Of a DNA stretch of 64,000 nucleotides, positions 32,618 through 42,305 are shown in pieces (within the stretch, counting starts at the first letter, position 1; each line of letters opens with the position of its first letter). The stretch comes from Dactylonectria macrodidyma (taxonomy: Eukaryota > Ascomycota > Sordariomycetes > Hypocreales > Nectriaceae). The notes under the pieces were generated by a model. That model was not told where the DNA came from and made no database searches. It worked only from the letters and a program-made list of their open reading frames with translations. A program made the translations under genes and the position numbers. The DNA is taken from contig JAGMUV010000002.1 of the NCBI GenBank assembly GCA_020744425.1, forward strand, positions 5,562,501 to 5,626,500, in the 5' to 3' direction.

Positions 32618-35509
32618 CTAGGGCACGAAGATACGGCTGAAGCTGATGACCTCTCGGCGGCAACAGACACACTTGTCAAAGTTGTTCATGGCTAGAGAAA
32701 CACGGCAGTCGTCACAGAGGCTGAGACAACGGCAGGGCCACACGATGATGGTCCGCGGCGAGCTCTGGCACACAACACATTGAGGCCCATCACTCCCAAA
32801 CCCAGAGCCGCCGTCCTCCCAGGATGTGGAGCTGCCGGCATCTGGAGGCGCAGACCGTCGTTGCGAGAGGAGCAGCTGTTCCAATAGTCGCTCTTCCTCG
32901 TCTGGGCTTAACTTGGAGGCTCGGTTCTGCAGTGCAGAGGGACGACCCGGCTGAAGCAGGTCGGATCCGGGTGTCGTCAGAATCCGAGTTCTCTGCAGTT
33001 GCTCCATCCGTCGGAATTTAGATCGCGTCATGATGCCATCGTTACCGAGATGGGCAGAGAGTGTTCTGGCCTCTTCGCGTTCCTCTGGGCTAGTGGGATG
33101 CAGCAGTCGCGCAAGATCCGAAATTTGCATCGGACTGTCGACAAATGGACTGTTGTCGCGAGTTGTCCGCGGTGACCGTTGGGTTGGGGTTCTTTGGCCA
33201 TCGTCATTATCCGACTCCCAGCAATCCTCCTCATCGGTATCCTCCGCTGTCGTCGACATGGATATGACGCTTGTTGCATCAAAGTCATCGTCATCTAGAT
33301 GAGGCTCGAAGTCACCGCTGGTGTCGGTTGAGCCCCACCAACCGCCCTTCAACCAGTACGAGTACAAGTCTTTTTCTAATTCCTCTTCATCCTGGTTCCG
33401 ACCAACACGTCTGAACTCAGCCTCCACATCTGTGCCATCCGTTCTCGGAATCCGGCCGTTGTCATTGTATGCAAATTGCGGGCCGCTCTGGTCTTGCTTC
33501 TCCCTGCGGCTTGAGGGCTTCTTCTGGCTCTTCATACTCTTGGGGTGTCTGGCAAGCCAGAGAAGCCAAGCTGGTTGGTATCGAATGCGTAAGGCGCCGA
33601 GACACCAAAGCAGAGACTTAGCACCTAATCTGGCCAGGAGCTTGTTGATGCTCAATAGGAACTCCAACGCCATGAGCCACCGTGAACTCCTCTCGGAAGC
33701 TCCTATACCCACGCGAAGGCTTCGCTCACCACGGCCCTTGGGAATCTTCTGCGCTGCACGTTCCCTGGCGTAACCATTCGATGCAATGGCTGGACCTCCT
33801 TTTACTGGGATCAATCCGATAGCACCGACTTGGTCATATCTTGAGTCTGGCATGCTCCCCCCTAAGAACTTCCTCTGCAGCTCCTCGACCTCTCGAAACC
33901 GCTCCTCCTCGAGCCAGGTGCGCCGTTTCAGGCCAACACCGCGATCTTCGTTGAGATAAACGGCCTCACTAGCCATAGTGATGGCGCCGAAACCAGTCCG
34001 AAGTAGTGCGGTATAGAAATCCATCTCCCTGGTGATGCGAATTTCGGAAAGTGATACATTAGCCTGCATATTCTCGTGGGCAATGGCAATCCGTTGACGG
34101 AAGGATAAGGATGCCGTATCTTGGTTTGCCGGAGGGGCCATAGCAGAGAGCAATAAGGCTAGGCCGTAGATAGACAGACACATGGCGATGCCTATGAGGA
34201 CGAGTACATGTGGCACAAAGCCTACAATGCATACAGTTGGAAATCTCAGGAGCCCTTGTGAAGAGGGATCGTCAAGGTCAAAAGAGATAGCGCTCCATAC
34301 AATACTGCCCATGAAGCAGAGTCCCCAAAATCCTGTACTGACTAGCCGATACTTGGCTTGCAAGTCGAGGATACCTAGGATGTGACTAGTTATGTGCGTC
34401 ATGGCCGAAAGAAAGGCGACTAGGAGGACTTCTGGGGGCGTGTTGACTCGCTTCATGATCATGGACCGACTCAAAGCGATAGCGCTCCCGAGAGCTGATG
34501 ATCCTTCTTCGGCAGGCCGTGTCTTGGAGAACAAGCCCCAACCGAGCTGGTTGCTGATCGCAGCATCAGCCTCGGCAAATGCGAGAGACTGTTCAAAGAG
34601 GGTCATACCGGTCTCGGGGGCAACCGTCCGACCTTGAACTGCACAAGAGACGGTCTCGAAGAACTGGCTTAGGCAAAAGGTCCCAAACAGGGGCCAGAGG
34701 AGGGATAAGGAGCCCGAAAGGTCTCGAGGAGAGCCGGTATTTCCAGGAGGAATCATTTGAATGGCGAGACAGGACTGTTCGTCGGTTGAGGAAAGTAGGA
34801 GAGTAGAACTGAGAGTGTTTAGGAAGACGCTGGCCTGGGAGAACATGAGATCGGAGCTCTTGCTGGCATTTCCCCAACGCAATTCAGCGAAGTCTGGCGA
34901 AGTCTGGCATTGAATTGACTGAAGGAGCTGGCGAGCCTGCCAAACCAGCAGGATGAGGGGGATAAACCGGAGAAGTAGCCGGGTGGGCCATCGAAGACGT
35001 AGACGACGCCGAGTAGCTGCAAAGATGTGTGTCCGGTTGAGGATGACGGCCATGGCAATACAGCACAGTGCCCATTTGCTTGTGGCGTAGCCGAAGACGC
35101 TGCCCAGGCCGCGGGCACCATCCACTGACAAGCGTGATGAGGGAGCAATACGTTCAGCGACGTCAGCAGCTAGGTCGTCCACACTAGCTGGCGCGATGAG
35201 AGGTTCCATGATATCTTGTAAGCCAGCGGCAGGATCGAGGAAGAGAGTGCTGACGTCGGCAGGGTCGGGGACGAAGTGATGGACGGGGGGGTCCACGTTA
35301 TCAGGCAGAGCGATGTAAGACCCTAGCTTCTTGACGATTCGGGGGCCTGCCCAGACAAGGTCCTCGAGAAGCGGCGCATAGCGGGTTACGTTGACGGACC
35401 AGGCGGAGAGGTTGTACCACGAGCTGGAGATGATGAAAGAGCTTGCGTTGGCGTTGGCGTTGGTGAAGCTCGGCGAGGGAGGCGTTGATGGCGGGAGCCC
35501 GACAGTCAT
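32618..35509 (-). CDS. Multi-pass membrane RING E3 ligase, Asi1/Asi3-like
   Basis: Resembles the yeast inner-nuclear-membrane ligases Asi1 and Asi3, which degrade mislocalised and regulatory proteins. Single exon; the first ATG in frame is at 35509, giving 963 residues. About six or more hydrophobic segments lie between residues 140 and 455, for example LLLRFIPLILLVWQA, VLLVAFLSAMTHI and HVLVLIGIAMCLSIYGLALLL. A long acidic and Ser-rich region follows. The C-terminal RING has C-V-V-C, then PCRCLSLCDDC and KCVCC, ending near REVISFSRIFVP; a Cys stands where the canonical RING has His. The extreme C-terminal position of the RING and the sequence IVWPCRCLSLC are the main grounds for the Asi assignment. 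Location at the nuclear membrane is inferred. Confidence 0.82.
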   Translation of the reverse strand: MTVGLPPSTPPSPSFTNANANASSFIISSSWYNLSAWSVNVTRYAPLLEDLVWAGPRIVKKLGSYIALPDNVDPPVHHFVPDPADVSTLFLDPAAGLQDIMEPLIAPASVDDLAADVAERIAPSSRLSVDGARGLGSVFGYATSKWALCCIAMAVILNRTHIFAATRRRLRLRWPTRLLLRFIPLILLVWQARQLLQSIQCQTSPDFAELRWGNASKSSDLMFSQASVFLNTLSSTLLLSSTDEQSCLAIQMIPPGNTGSPRDLSGSLSLLWPLFGTFCLSQFFETVSCAVQGRTVAPETGMTLFEQSLAFAEADAAISNQLGWGLFSKTRPAEEGSSALGSAIALSRSMIMKRVNTPPEVLLVAFLSAMTHITSHILGILDLQAKYRLVSTGFWGLCFMGSIVWSAISFDLDDPSSQGLLRFPTVCIVGFVPHVLVLIGIAMCLSIYGLALLLSAMAPPANQDTASLSFRQRIAIAHENMQANVSLSEIRITREMDFYTALLRTGFGAITMASEAVYLNEDRGVGLKRRTWLEEERFREVEELQRKFLGGSMPDSRYDQVGAIGLIPVKGGPAIASNGYARERAAQKIPKGRGERSLRVGIGASERSSRWLMALEFLLSINKLLARLGAKSLLWCLGALRIRYQPAWLLWLARHPKSMKSQKKPSSRREKQDQSGPQFAYNDNGRIPRTDGTDVEAEFRRVGRNQDEEELEKDLYSYWLKGGWWGSTDTSGDFEPHLDDDDFDATSVISMSTTAEDTDEEDCWESDNDDGQRTPTQRSPRTTRDNSPFVDSPMQISDLARLLHPTSPEEREEARTLSAHLGNDGIMTRSKFRRMEQLQRTRILTTPGSDLLQPGRPSALQNRASKLSPDEEERLLEQLLLSQRRSAPPDAGSSTSWEDGGSGFGSDGPQCVVCQSSPRTIIVWPCRCLSLCDDCRVSLAMNNFDKCVCCRREVISFSRIFVP

Positions 35510-36488
35510 GGCCCTATCGGACAATGTTGGCTTGGAAATTCGGCGGAGAGGTGGGGAGGGGGAATCGGTGATGTCGGACTGGCTGCCAGCAATAGGAGGC
35601 AGAGACGGCAGGGACGGGAAAGCCGGGGGCTGTGTCGTGAATTGGAGCGATTGCTGGATGTTTCACGAGGTGTGGGCGATGGGGAGGGGAGAAGGCATCG
35701 TGAAGCGTCGTGATGCCTGCGATGCCGGATGGAGACGACACTGAGACGAGCTGAGACGGAACGAGAGGAACAAGGAGGAGAGCGTGTATTGTTGATAGAA
35801 GAGGCGGTAGCGTGCTGGGTGGATTGAGGGACGCAGAATGGTACCTACCTCTAGCGTGCTAAGTGGTACCTAGCGCGCTGGTGCTGCTGGGTCCTGATGT
35901 GCCCCCCTGGGCAGCTTTACCTACCTAAGTGACTTGAGGTACCACGTACGCCATTGTCTAGTGGTTATACCTTAGTTAGTGCAGTGCTTTAAGCGGTACG
36001 AAGTGAGCATGGGACGGGGCGCTTGTTTAAAGGATGAGATTGAAGCGTGCTTCACATGTCTACTTCATATTCACGCCCGACAGTTAATGCGGTTACTCGA
36101 GTTGAGTGGCCCTTGTTCATGGGTGTCGATTGGTGCTGCTCTATTGTTTTAACCGACCACTTGGCCCCATTCAATCTGCCTATTGAGTATCATGGAACCA
36201 AGTTCGTCACTGTCCGTAGACTTTCTCCGGGGCTACCTCTTGTAAATAGATAGGAAGCTGGAGTAGCTACATCATGATAGGCCCATCACGGCTCCAATAC
36301 TTATATCCACTCGTGCAACTGCTCAGACTGAGTTAATTGCCCACTTCCACTAGTAGGAATCCTCTAGATGTCTTGGGCGCCCAGGGATGTATCCTAAGAG
36401 AACGGCATCAGCACGTCCGTCTCTTGCCTATTGATCGGATTCTCCTGCGTTGTATCTTCATTGCCAACTGATGTGGCACATTGCATCA
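35510..36488. promoter_or_regulatory. Upstream region of the Asi-like gene and 3' flank of MTR3
   Basis: Just under 1 kb. Around 35841..35950 several GGTACC / TACCTA elements occur, including GGTACCTACC, GGTACCTAG and TTACCTACCTAAG, with GCGTGCTA and GCGCGCTG following two of them. No gene is seen. Confidence 0.45.
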
Positions 36489-37395
36489 TCAGCCTGCTTG
36501 AGCTGCCTCCGTGAGAGATGCTGCCACTGCTCGGCTACTTCCTTTGCTTGCGTGCACTGCGCAGGCGATCAGCGTTCGCTGGAGGTGGGCATCCGACGAC
36601 AAACCACCCTTTAACCATAGATTGGTGATTTCGTCTCGGGACGGGAGATATGCCACACAACAAGCTGCCAATATTTCCTTGTGCTCCGAAGGAACTGGGT
36701 CGAGTACAATGACCGGCTCTTTTCCATCCGTCCCCGGCACGAGTGCGGCGACCCCGCCGGAGACCGTATCCACACAGTCGATGCCAGCGTCGGCGAGAGC
36801 TGCGGCGGCCACAGTGATACATCCACCTAGAACGTTCATCATGTCCCATTCCTCAATGCCCTGTTCTACAGCTGCCTGCCTGGCTTGGTCTCCTTCGATG
36901 ATAGTGACAACGACATCCACGCCACTTTTCGGCCATCGGTCTGCAATAAGGGCACCCCGGAGGGCCGTCTCAAGATGAGTGCTGAGGTCCCGCTCGCTGG
37001 AGTCCCGAAGGTAGCCTCTGCGTTGTCGGGTCGCGAAAGGAGCGAACTTGACGTGCGTTGAGAGGACCATGTGTGGTGAGAATGGAGCCGATCGTGGCAG
37101 GGACCTCGGGCCGTGAACAGTGCAGGTCAGTTTCATGCCTTTGCTGGCGGACTCATTTTGGGGCTCAACCTCCAGATATGCTGAGCCAGAGGCTGAAGGT
37201 GTGACCCCAGTCTTGAGATCTGATGTGTTTACTTAGTTTACCGTAGCTGCATTGGACAAATGAGATGGGGCTCTTACATTGCGCGCGGATGCCATTTGGC
37301 TGTCGAGAGCGATTCGGGAGGAATAGGTCCTCTGCCTCAAAAACGGGTGGTACAGTTACGCCCCCAGGGCCATTGACTCGTCGACGATCCGCCAT
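36489..37395 (-). CDS. MTR3: Exosome complex component Mtr3 (RNase PH-like)
   Basis: One of six RNase PH-fold proteins of the catalytically inert ring of the RNA exosome. Complement exons 37278..37395 and 36489..37219 give 282 residues (yeast Mtr3 250). The joint produces IRAQYLKTGVTPSASGSAYLE, the family N-terminal strand. Further marks are VHGPRSLPRSAPFSP, KFAPFATRQRRG, LSTHLETALRGAL and CVDTVSGGVAA. The phosphorolytic active-site residues of bacterial RNase PH are not expected in this subunit. It is divergent from ANP1 across a long gap. Confidence 0.93.
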
Positions 37396-39520
37396 GGCTG
37401 GAGGAATGCCGTTTGTTTGGCAGACCTGATTCTCTTCCAGCCTTTCCAAAATGGTTTTCACTGAGAAGAGTGGAGGTTCCAGCTTAGCTTGCTTGGTGAT
37501 TCGCCCAAGATGCAATATGGCGTGGATACCACTGTAACTGAAATGCTTAGTCATCGACCAGCCCCATCTCTTCGAAGTACAAATTTTCTTTTCAGGCTGC
37601 AACGCCTTGACTCTTCTCCATCTTCATCGCCAACTTGCTTTTCAGCTGGCAAGAGGCATTGAGTTGTGCCAAATTCCGAGTGGTCTTTGTCGCATACGGC
37701 ATGCCAATGATTGCTGGATGGCATTTGGCTTGCTGTTGCATTTACTTCCAGGTAGGTCGCGCGTACCATCTTTCCCGCTCACTCCTATGATGATTTTCTA
37801 CACCACTGTTCCCGCGATTCCTGAGCGCCTGAACAACATGCACTACCATCTGAGGTCTCCTCCACACTACATTGCGTCTTGCTCTCAGCACCATCTGTTT
37901 TCTGATATGCAACTGACTCGCAATAGCTTGATATGGCACCTTTGCACCGATCTGAGACGCTGGCCGTAACTCTTGAACTTGGTAAGTAAACTACCGCTTG
38001 ATTCAAGCCTTGTACTACCCAATGTCGATGATGAGAAAACTTTTCATTCAGTTCTGCTACTGAACCATTGTGATGACTCCCAATATACCAAACCAAGATC
38101 TCTGATACGAACCCAATTTTCACCTTCATGTCCACCATTTTGAGACTCAACAGTGGCTAACCATGGAAGTAGACACGCATCTCGCCATCAGAACGTGCAC
38201 GCTGATTTCTCACCAAGTAAGTACCTGACGTGATGCTGAGGATGCCTATGGGGATGGGTCCATATGATGACACAAGTTCTATCCATTCAACGACCTCATC
38301 TCGGCCAAGTCACTCTCCCGCACCGTAGTTTCTCGCAAGAGAGATGATGATAGGTTGTGGAGTTGCTTAATTCGCGTTATTTGACTCCCGTGTTGCGGCT
38401 GTTTGCGATCCGTTTTGGGTTGTGGGCAGGCGCGGCCGGCTGGGCTGACTGAGTAAATCGGCTTGTCTGATTGCATCCACACTCCTCACAAGGCTCCTCT
38501 GATTTCTCAAGCATGCAAAAGCACGAGCTAACAGGTTTTGAAGGGACTGTAAGTACTAGGACCTACCTACCAATATAGAACTCGTAGGTGGCCAGCACGC
38601 CAGCATCAAACATGGCGTTTAGCATACACGCTGTTGAATCTCTGAAACCCCTATTTAGGTTTAAAAAAAAACTTTACGAAATCCTCCCACCTCTATTTGA
38701 CCCTTTACCTATGTTCCTATGCTCATACGTAGGACATGGGTGCTATGCAAAGAACGCACGTCCATGGGGATATTAAAAGGCGTAATTCTGTGAGTGACGC
38801 ACACCTGCAGCATAAGGTTCTCCTTGTGGTCCGTCAGGGCATGAGGCCAATGCAAAAGGGGCCGTTGATTCAATGGAGTGTGAGGGAACATAAGATTCGC
38901 CATGAGGTCGGCAGACTCCGCACTGACCGTTGACAGCTGGTACATCCAATATTAAGAGTGGTGCATGTTGGAGAGCTGGGAGTGTCACACAGAAGGCCGG
39001 TTTTCCAGATAAGCTATGGTCACTATGGAGATCCAATCAAAATGGTCATGTCATAGATGAGCCTAAGTAGTCCGTGCTAATTGTTAGGGGCGCCGTGGTG
39101 CTACCCTGGAAGGTACTTTCGTTTCAGGGATTACTTTGTCAATTCGCTGAGGTTCCTTGCTCCTAGTTGGCAAGGAACCTAAGAGCCACCTTTCTTCCAC
39201 AACACTCCTCGATTTGCTTTCCGGCCTTGCGAGCCCTTGGATGACAAGACATCCACCACGACCGATTGCGACGAGAATAAGGGTGGCGACTCAGACACAA
39301 CATCGCTAGAGAGACAGCGCGCCGACGCTCATAGCGGCCAGTCCCGTCGCCACCAGCCGCGTGCAGCCCCCCGAATCTGCGGTCGGTCTCGACAACCTTA
39401 TCGGTTTGGCCTCTGGCCTCGTAACAATCTAGGCTCGCAGCCCGCCGTTCGTCCTTCATTCAATCTGAGGTCGAACACGATCTGACGACGCGCTGGGCGT
39501 CCCTGCGCAGAGGCCATTCC
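37396..39520. promoter_or_regulatory. Long divergent intergenic region, MTR3 / ANP1
   Basis: About 2.1 kb with many short open frames on both strands but no recognisable family and no splice-joined extension. ACCTACCTACCA occurs near 38571. The ANP1-proximal 350 bp is C-rich and probably leader. I see no further feature. Confidence 0.4.
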
Positions 39521-41378
39521 ATGCCTTCTTATGCCTTGCCCACTGACGCCAAGATGATTCCTAGACACCACACTGGCGCCTTCTCCAATGGCTATCCGCG
39601 CGGGAACACCTTTGACATGTCACCTCACAGGTAACCGTACCGCTAACTATACATCCTGCCCAACCCCCCTCCTTTGCTGACACTTGGTTACTGTAATAGA
39701 TTTCAGCCTCGAGCGTCAACGCCGGCCCAGAGGCGGCGTCAGAAGCTCCTGGTCCGCCTTGGGGTCGTATTCGTTATCCTTCTCATCTTCAGCTTGTGGC
39801 TATGGCCATCTAGCCCCGTCGCCTCCCTCGTTTCTTTCGGCCTCCTCTCTACTGGTGACGGCCTCGAGCTCGAGACGGTTCGATACTATGACTTGACCAA
39901 CGTACAAGGCACTGCCCGAGGCTGGGAGCGCGAGGAGCGCATTCTGTTGTGCGTTCCCCTTCGCGACGCAGAACCGCATCTAGCCATGTTCTTCTCCCAC
40001 CTTCACAATTTCACCTATCCCCACCACCTGATCGATCTGGCTTTCCTTGTTTCCGACTCGAAAGATCGAACCCTCGAGGTATTGTCTGAAAACTTGGAGG
40101 CGATTCAGGCAGATCCCGACCCTAAGCAGCCATACGGCGAGATTTCCATCATCGAGAAGGACTTTGGCCAAAAGGTCAACCAGGACGTCGAGAGTCGTCA
40201 CGGCTTTGCTGCACAAGCGAGCCGAAGAAAGCTGATGGCCCAGGCCCGCAATTGGCTGCTGAGCGCTGCCCTCCGACCCTACCACTCCTGGGTTTACTGG
40301 CGAGATGTGGATGTAGAGACGGCCCCGTTCACCATTCTGGAGGACCTCATGCGACACAACAAGGACGTTATCGTTCCTAGTAAGCTTAAACTCTGCAATG
40401 CAATCCATGGAGGTACTGACCTGGCCACAGATGTCTGGAGACCTCTGCCCGACTGGCTCGGTGGAGAACAACCCTATGATTTGAACTCGTGGCAGGAATC
40501 AGAGACGGCGCTTGCCCTAGCCGACACGTTGGATGAGGATGCTGTCATTGTTGAAGGCTACGCCGAGTATGCTACTTGGCGACCTCATCTTGCCTATCTC
40601 CGTGATCCTTACGGTGACCCCGACATGGAGATGGAAATTGATGGCGTTGGTGGTGTTAGTATTTTAGCAAAAGCCAAGGTGTTTCGGTCAGGCGTACACT
40701 TCCCAGCCTTCAGCTTCGAGAAGCACGCTGAAACGGAAGGGTTCGGTAAGGTACGTGTGGCCACGCTTCGGTCTTTTGAGGCTTAACAGAGCTAACGTCG
40801 AGACGATAGATGGCCAAGAGAATGCGCTACTCTGTCGTCGGCCTACCGCACTACACTATCTGGCATTTATACGAGCCTAGCGTGGATGATGTTCGTCACA
40901 TGGAGGTGAGTTTCAACTCTGGGACTATCTTCATGTTCTTTCGATATGTCCTGCGAATCGCCACGTTTCTTGTTACTGATACTTGGCATAGGAGATGGAG
41001 CAAGAAAGACTTGCTCGCGAGAAGGAAGAGGAGGAACGGAAGAAGAAAGAGCAGAAGATCAAGGAAGAATTTAGCGACACGAGAAGTGAGTGGGAGAAGG
41101 ACAAGCAAGGGATGAACGATCTCAAGGCGCAGCAGCGGGCAGCGGATGCTGACGCGGCCAAGGTTCAGCCTGGAGGGGAAAAGGGCTTTGACAAGTCTTC
41201 TGAGGGTAGAAAGGGGTTGGAAGCAGTTCCCAAAGGCCATGCCGCCAAGCCGGATGCTGCCGTGGAAGCAGCAAAGGTGGAGGTGAACGCACAGAAGGTC
41301 GACAAGGTGGAAGTGAATGCACCAAGGGTTGACAATTTGAAGGTGAACGCGGAGAATAACGCTGAGGCGGCAGCCTGA
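39521..41378 (+). CDS. ANP1: Golgi alpha-1,6-mannosyltransferase subunit, Anp1/Mnn9/Van1 family (GT62)
   Basis: Type II Golgi membrane protein of the mannan polymerase complexes that build N-glycan outer chains. Exons 39521..39630, 39700..40379, 40431..40750, 40810..40905 and 40992..41378 give 530 residues. A membrane anchor (LGVVFVILLIFSLWLW) lies near residues 57-73. Core marks are ILLCVPLRDAEPHL, YPHHLIDLAFLVSDS, the DxD-type motif in YWRDVDVE near 237, and GGVSILAKAKVFRSGVHFP. The intron 40380..40430 is 51 nt without a stop; splicing gives VIVPNVWRPLPDW. The C-tail (about 410-530) is a charged coiled coil ending in three 10-residue repeats starting VEVNA/VEVNA/LKVNA. Start 39521 is preferred; an ATG at 39554 is possible. 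Choice of Anp1 over Van1 is moderate. Confidence 0.88.
41277..41366. repeat. Three 30-bp imperfect tandem repeats in the ANP1 coding tail
   Basis: Units 41277..41306, 41307..41336 and 41337..41366 encode VEVNAQKVDK, VEVNAPRVDN and LKVNAENNAE. The third is the most diverged. Confidence 0.7.
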
Positions 41379-42305
41379 GGAGAAATGGAGGACTCTGATG
41401 AGGAGTAGATCTCTTCAAGCCGTGTTGGCTACGCCTTTGAAGCGTCTCCTTGTACAAAAAAAATATAAAAAAAGACATGGAGACATGTGGAACTAGCCTT
41501 GACACTTCGGCTTTTTTTTGTCACGAATGTCGGTTGGTTGGTTTGTGGAGGGTACAGGAGGACGAACAATTGTCGCCCCCAGTGTACAAGGCGTTTGGTA
41601 CGAGGGACTGGCTACAGAAATAAATAGCACAACTCACATACTTCTTAACTCAATGCGGAACTATACACTGATCAGTCAAAGCTTCTCCTATGGCTCGACA
41701 TACGCCTGGCTAGGTCTGTTTGGCCAGTAGTTAGGTATCTACACGGCCGACGCCGTGCGACCTGAAGACATCGTCGCACACCTTTGATCGCCACCTCAGG
41801 TCCACCTGAGTACCAAATGTGTCCCCCACTGACCGGCGCCGGAATAAAACACCCGACTCCCCGCAGGAGACGGACGTGCAGTAAAATCCAGGGGCGAACA
41901 AGCATCCCAGGCAGGGGCGCTGGCGAGCGAGGCTCCCAGGCCGACTTGGTGACAGGCAGCCAATCAGGATGCAGTCGGGACGACACCTTCGAGAAGTCCC
42001 AAGCTTCGCACGATACCTATCTACTACGTACTTTAGCTGCTACCCACCTCACTCACTGGCAGCACCATAATTCTGACCAGCAGCTGTCTTGGGCACCGGC
42101 CGACTGGACACAGTTTTCAAGCGTCTGGACGTATCTGTCCCCTTGCGACTACTTCATTAATAGCCAGGCTGGTCCAGTACTGCCTCTGACCCTACCCGCG
42201 TTGCCTTGCGCAACACCCTTTGATTTTGAGCCTGGCAAGTCACCCAGTTGCTTGATCCGACCAACAACATCTGTCCTCGAGCGCCGCACGCCGCACTCGC
42301 AGATC
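41379..42305. promoter_or_regulatory. Intergenic, ANP1 end and GEA upstream region
   Basis: An A-rich stretch at 41454..41475 soon after ANP1 may serve its 3' end. From 41784 the frame is open into the GEA coding sequence, with an ATG at 41817, but the predicted residues lack family resemblance and are treated as leader. Confidence 0.45.

Noticed and set aside
35955..35985. A-box-like TAGTGGTTA suggesting a tRNA
   Set aside because: No B box (GGTTCGANNCC) and no cloverleaf stems could be formed around it.
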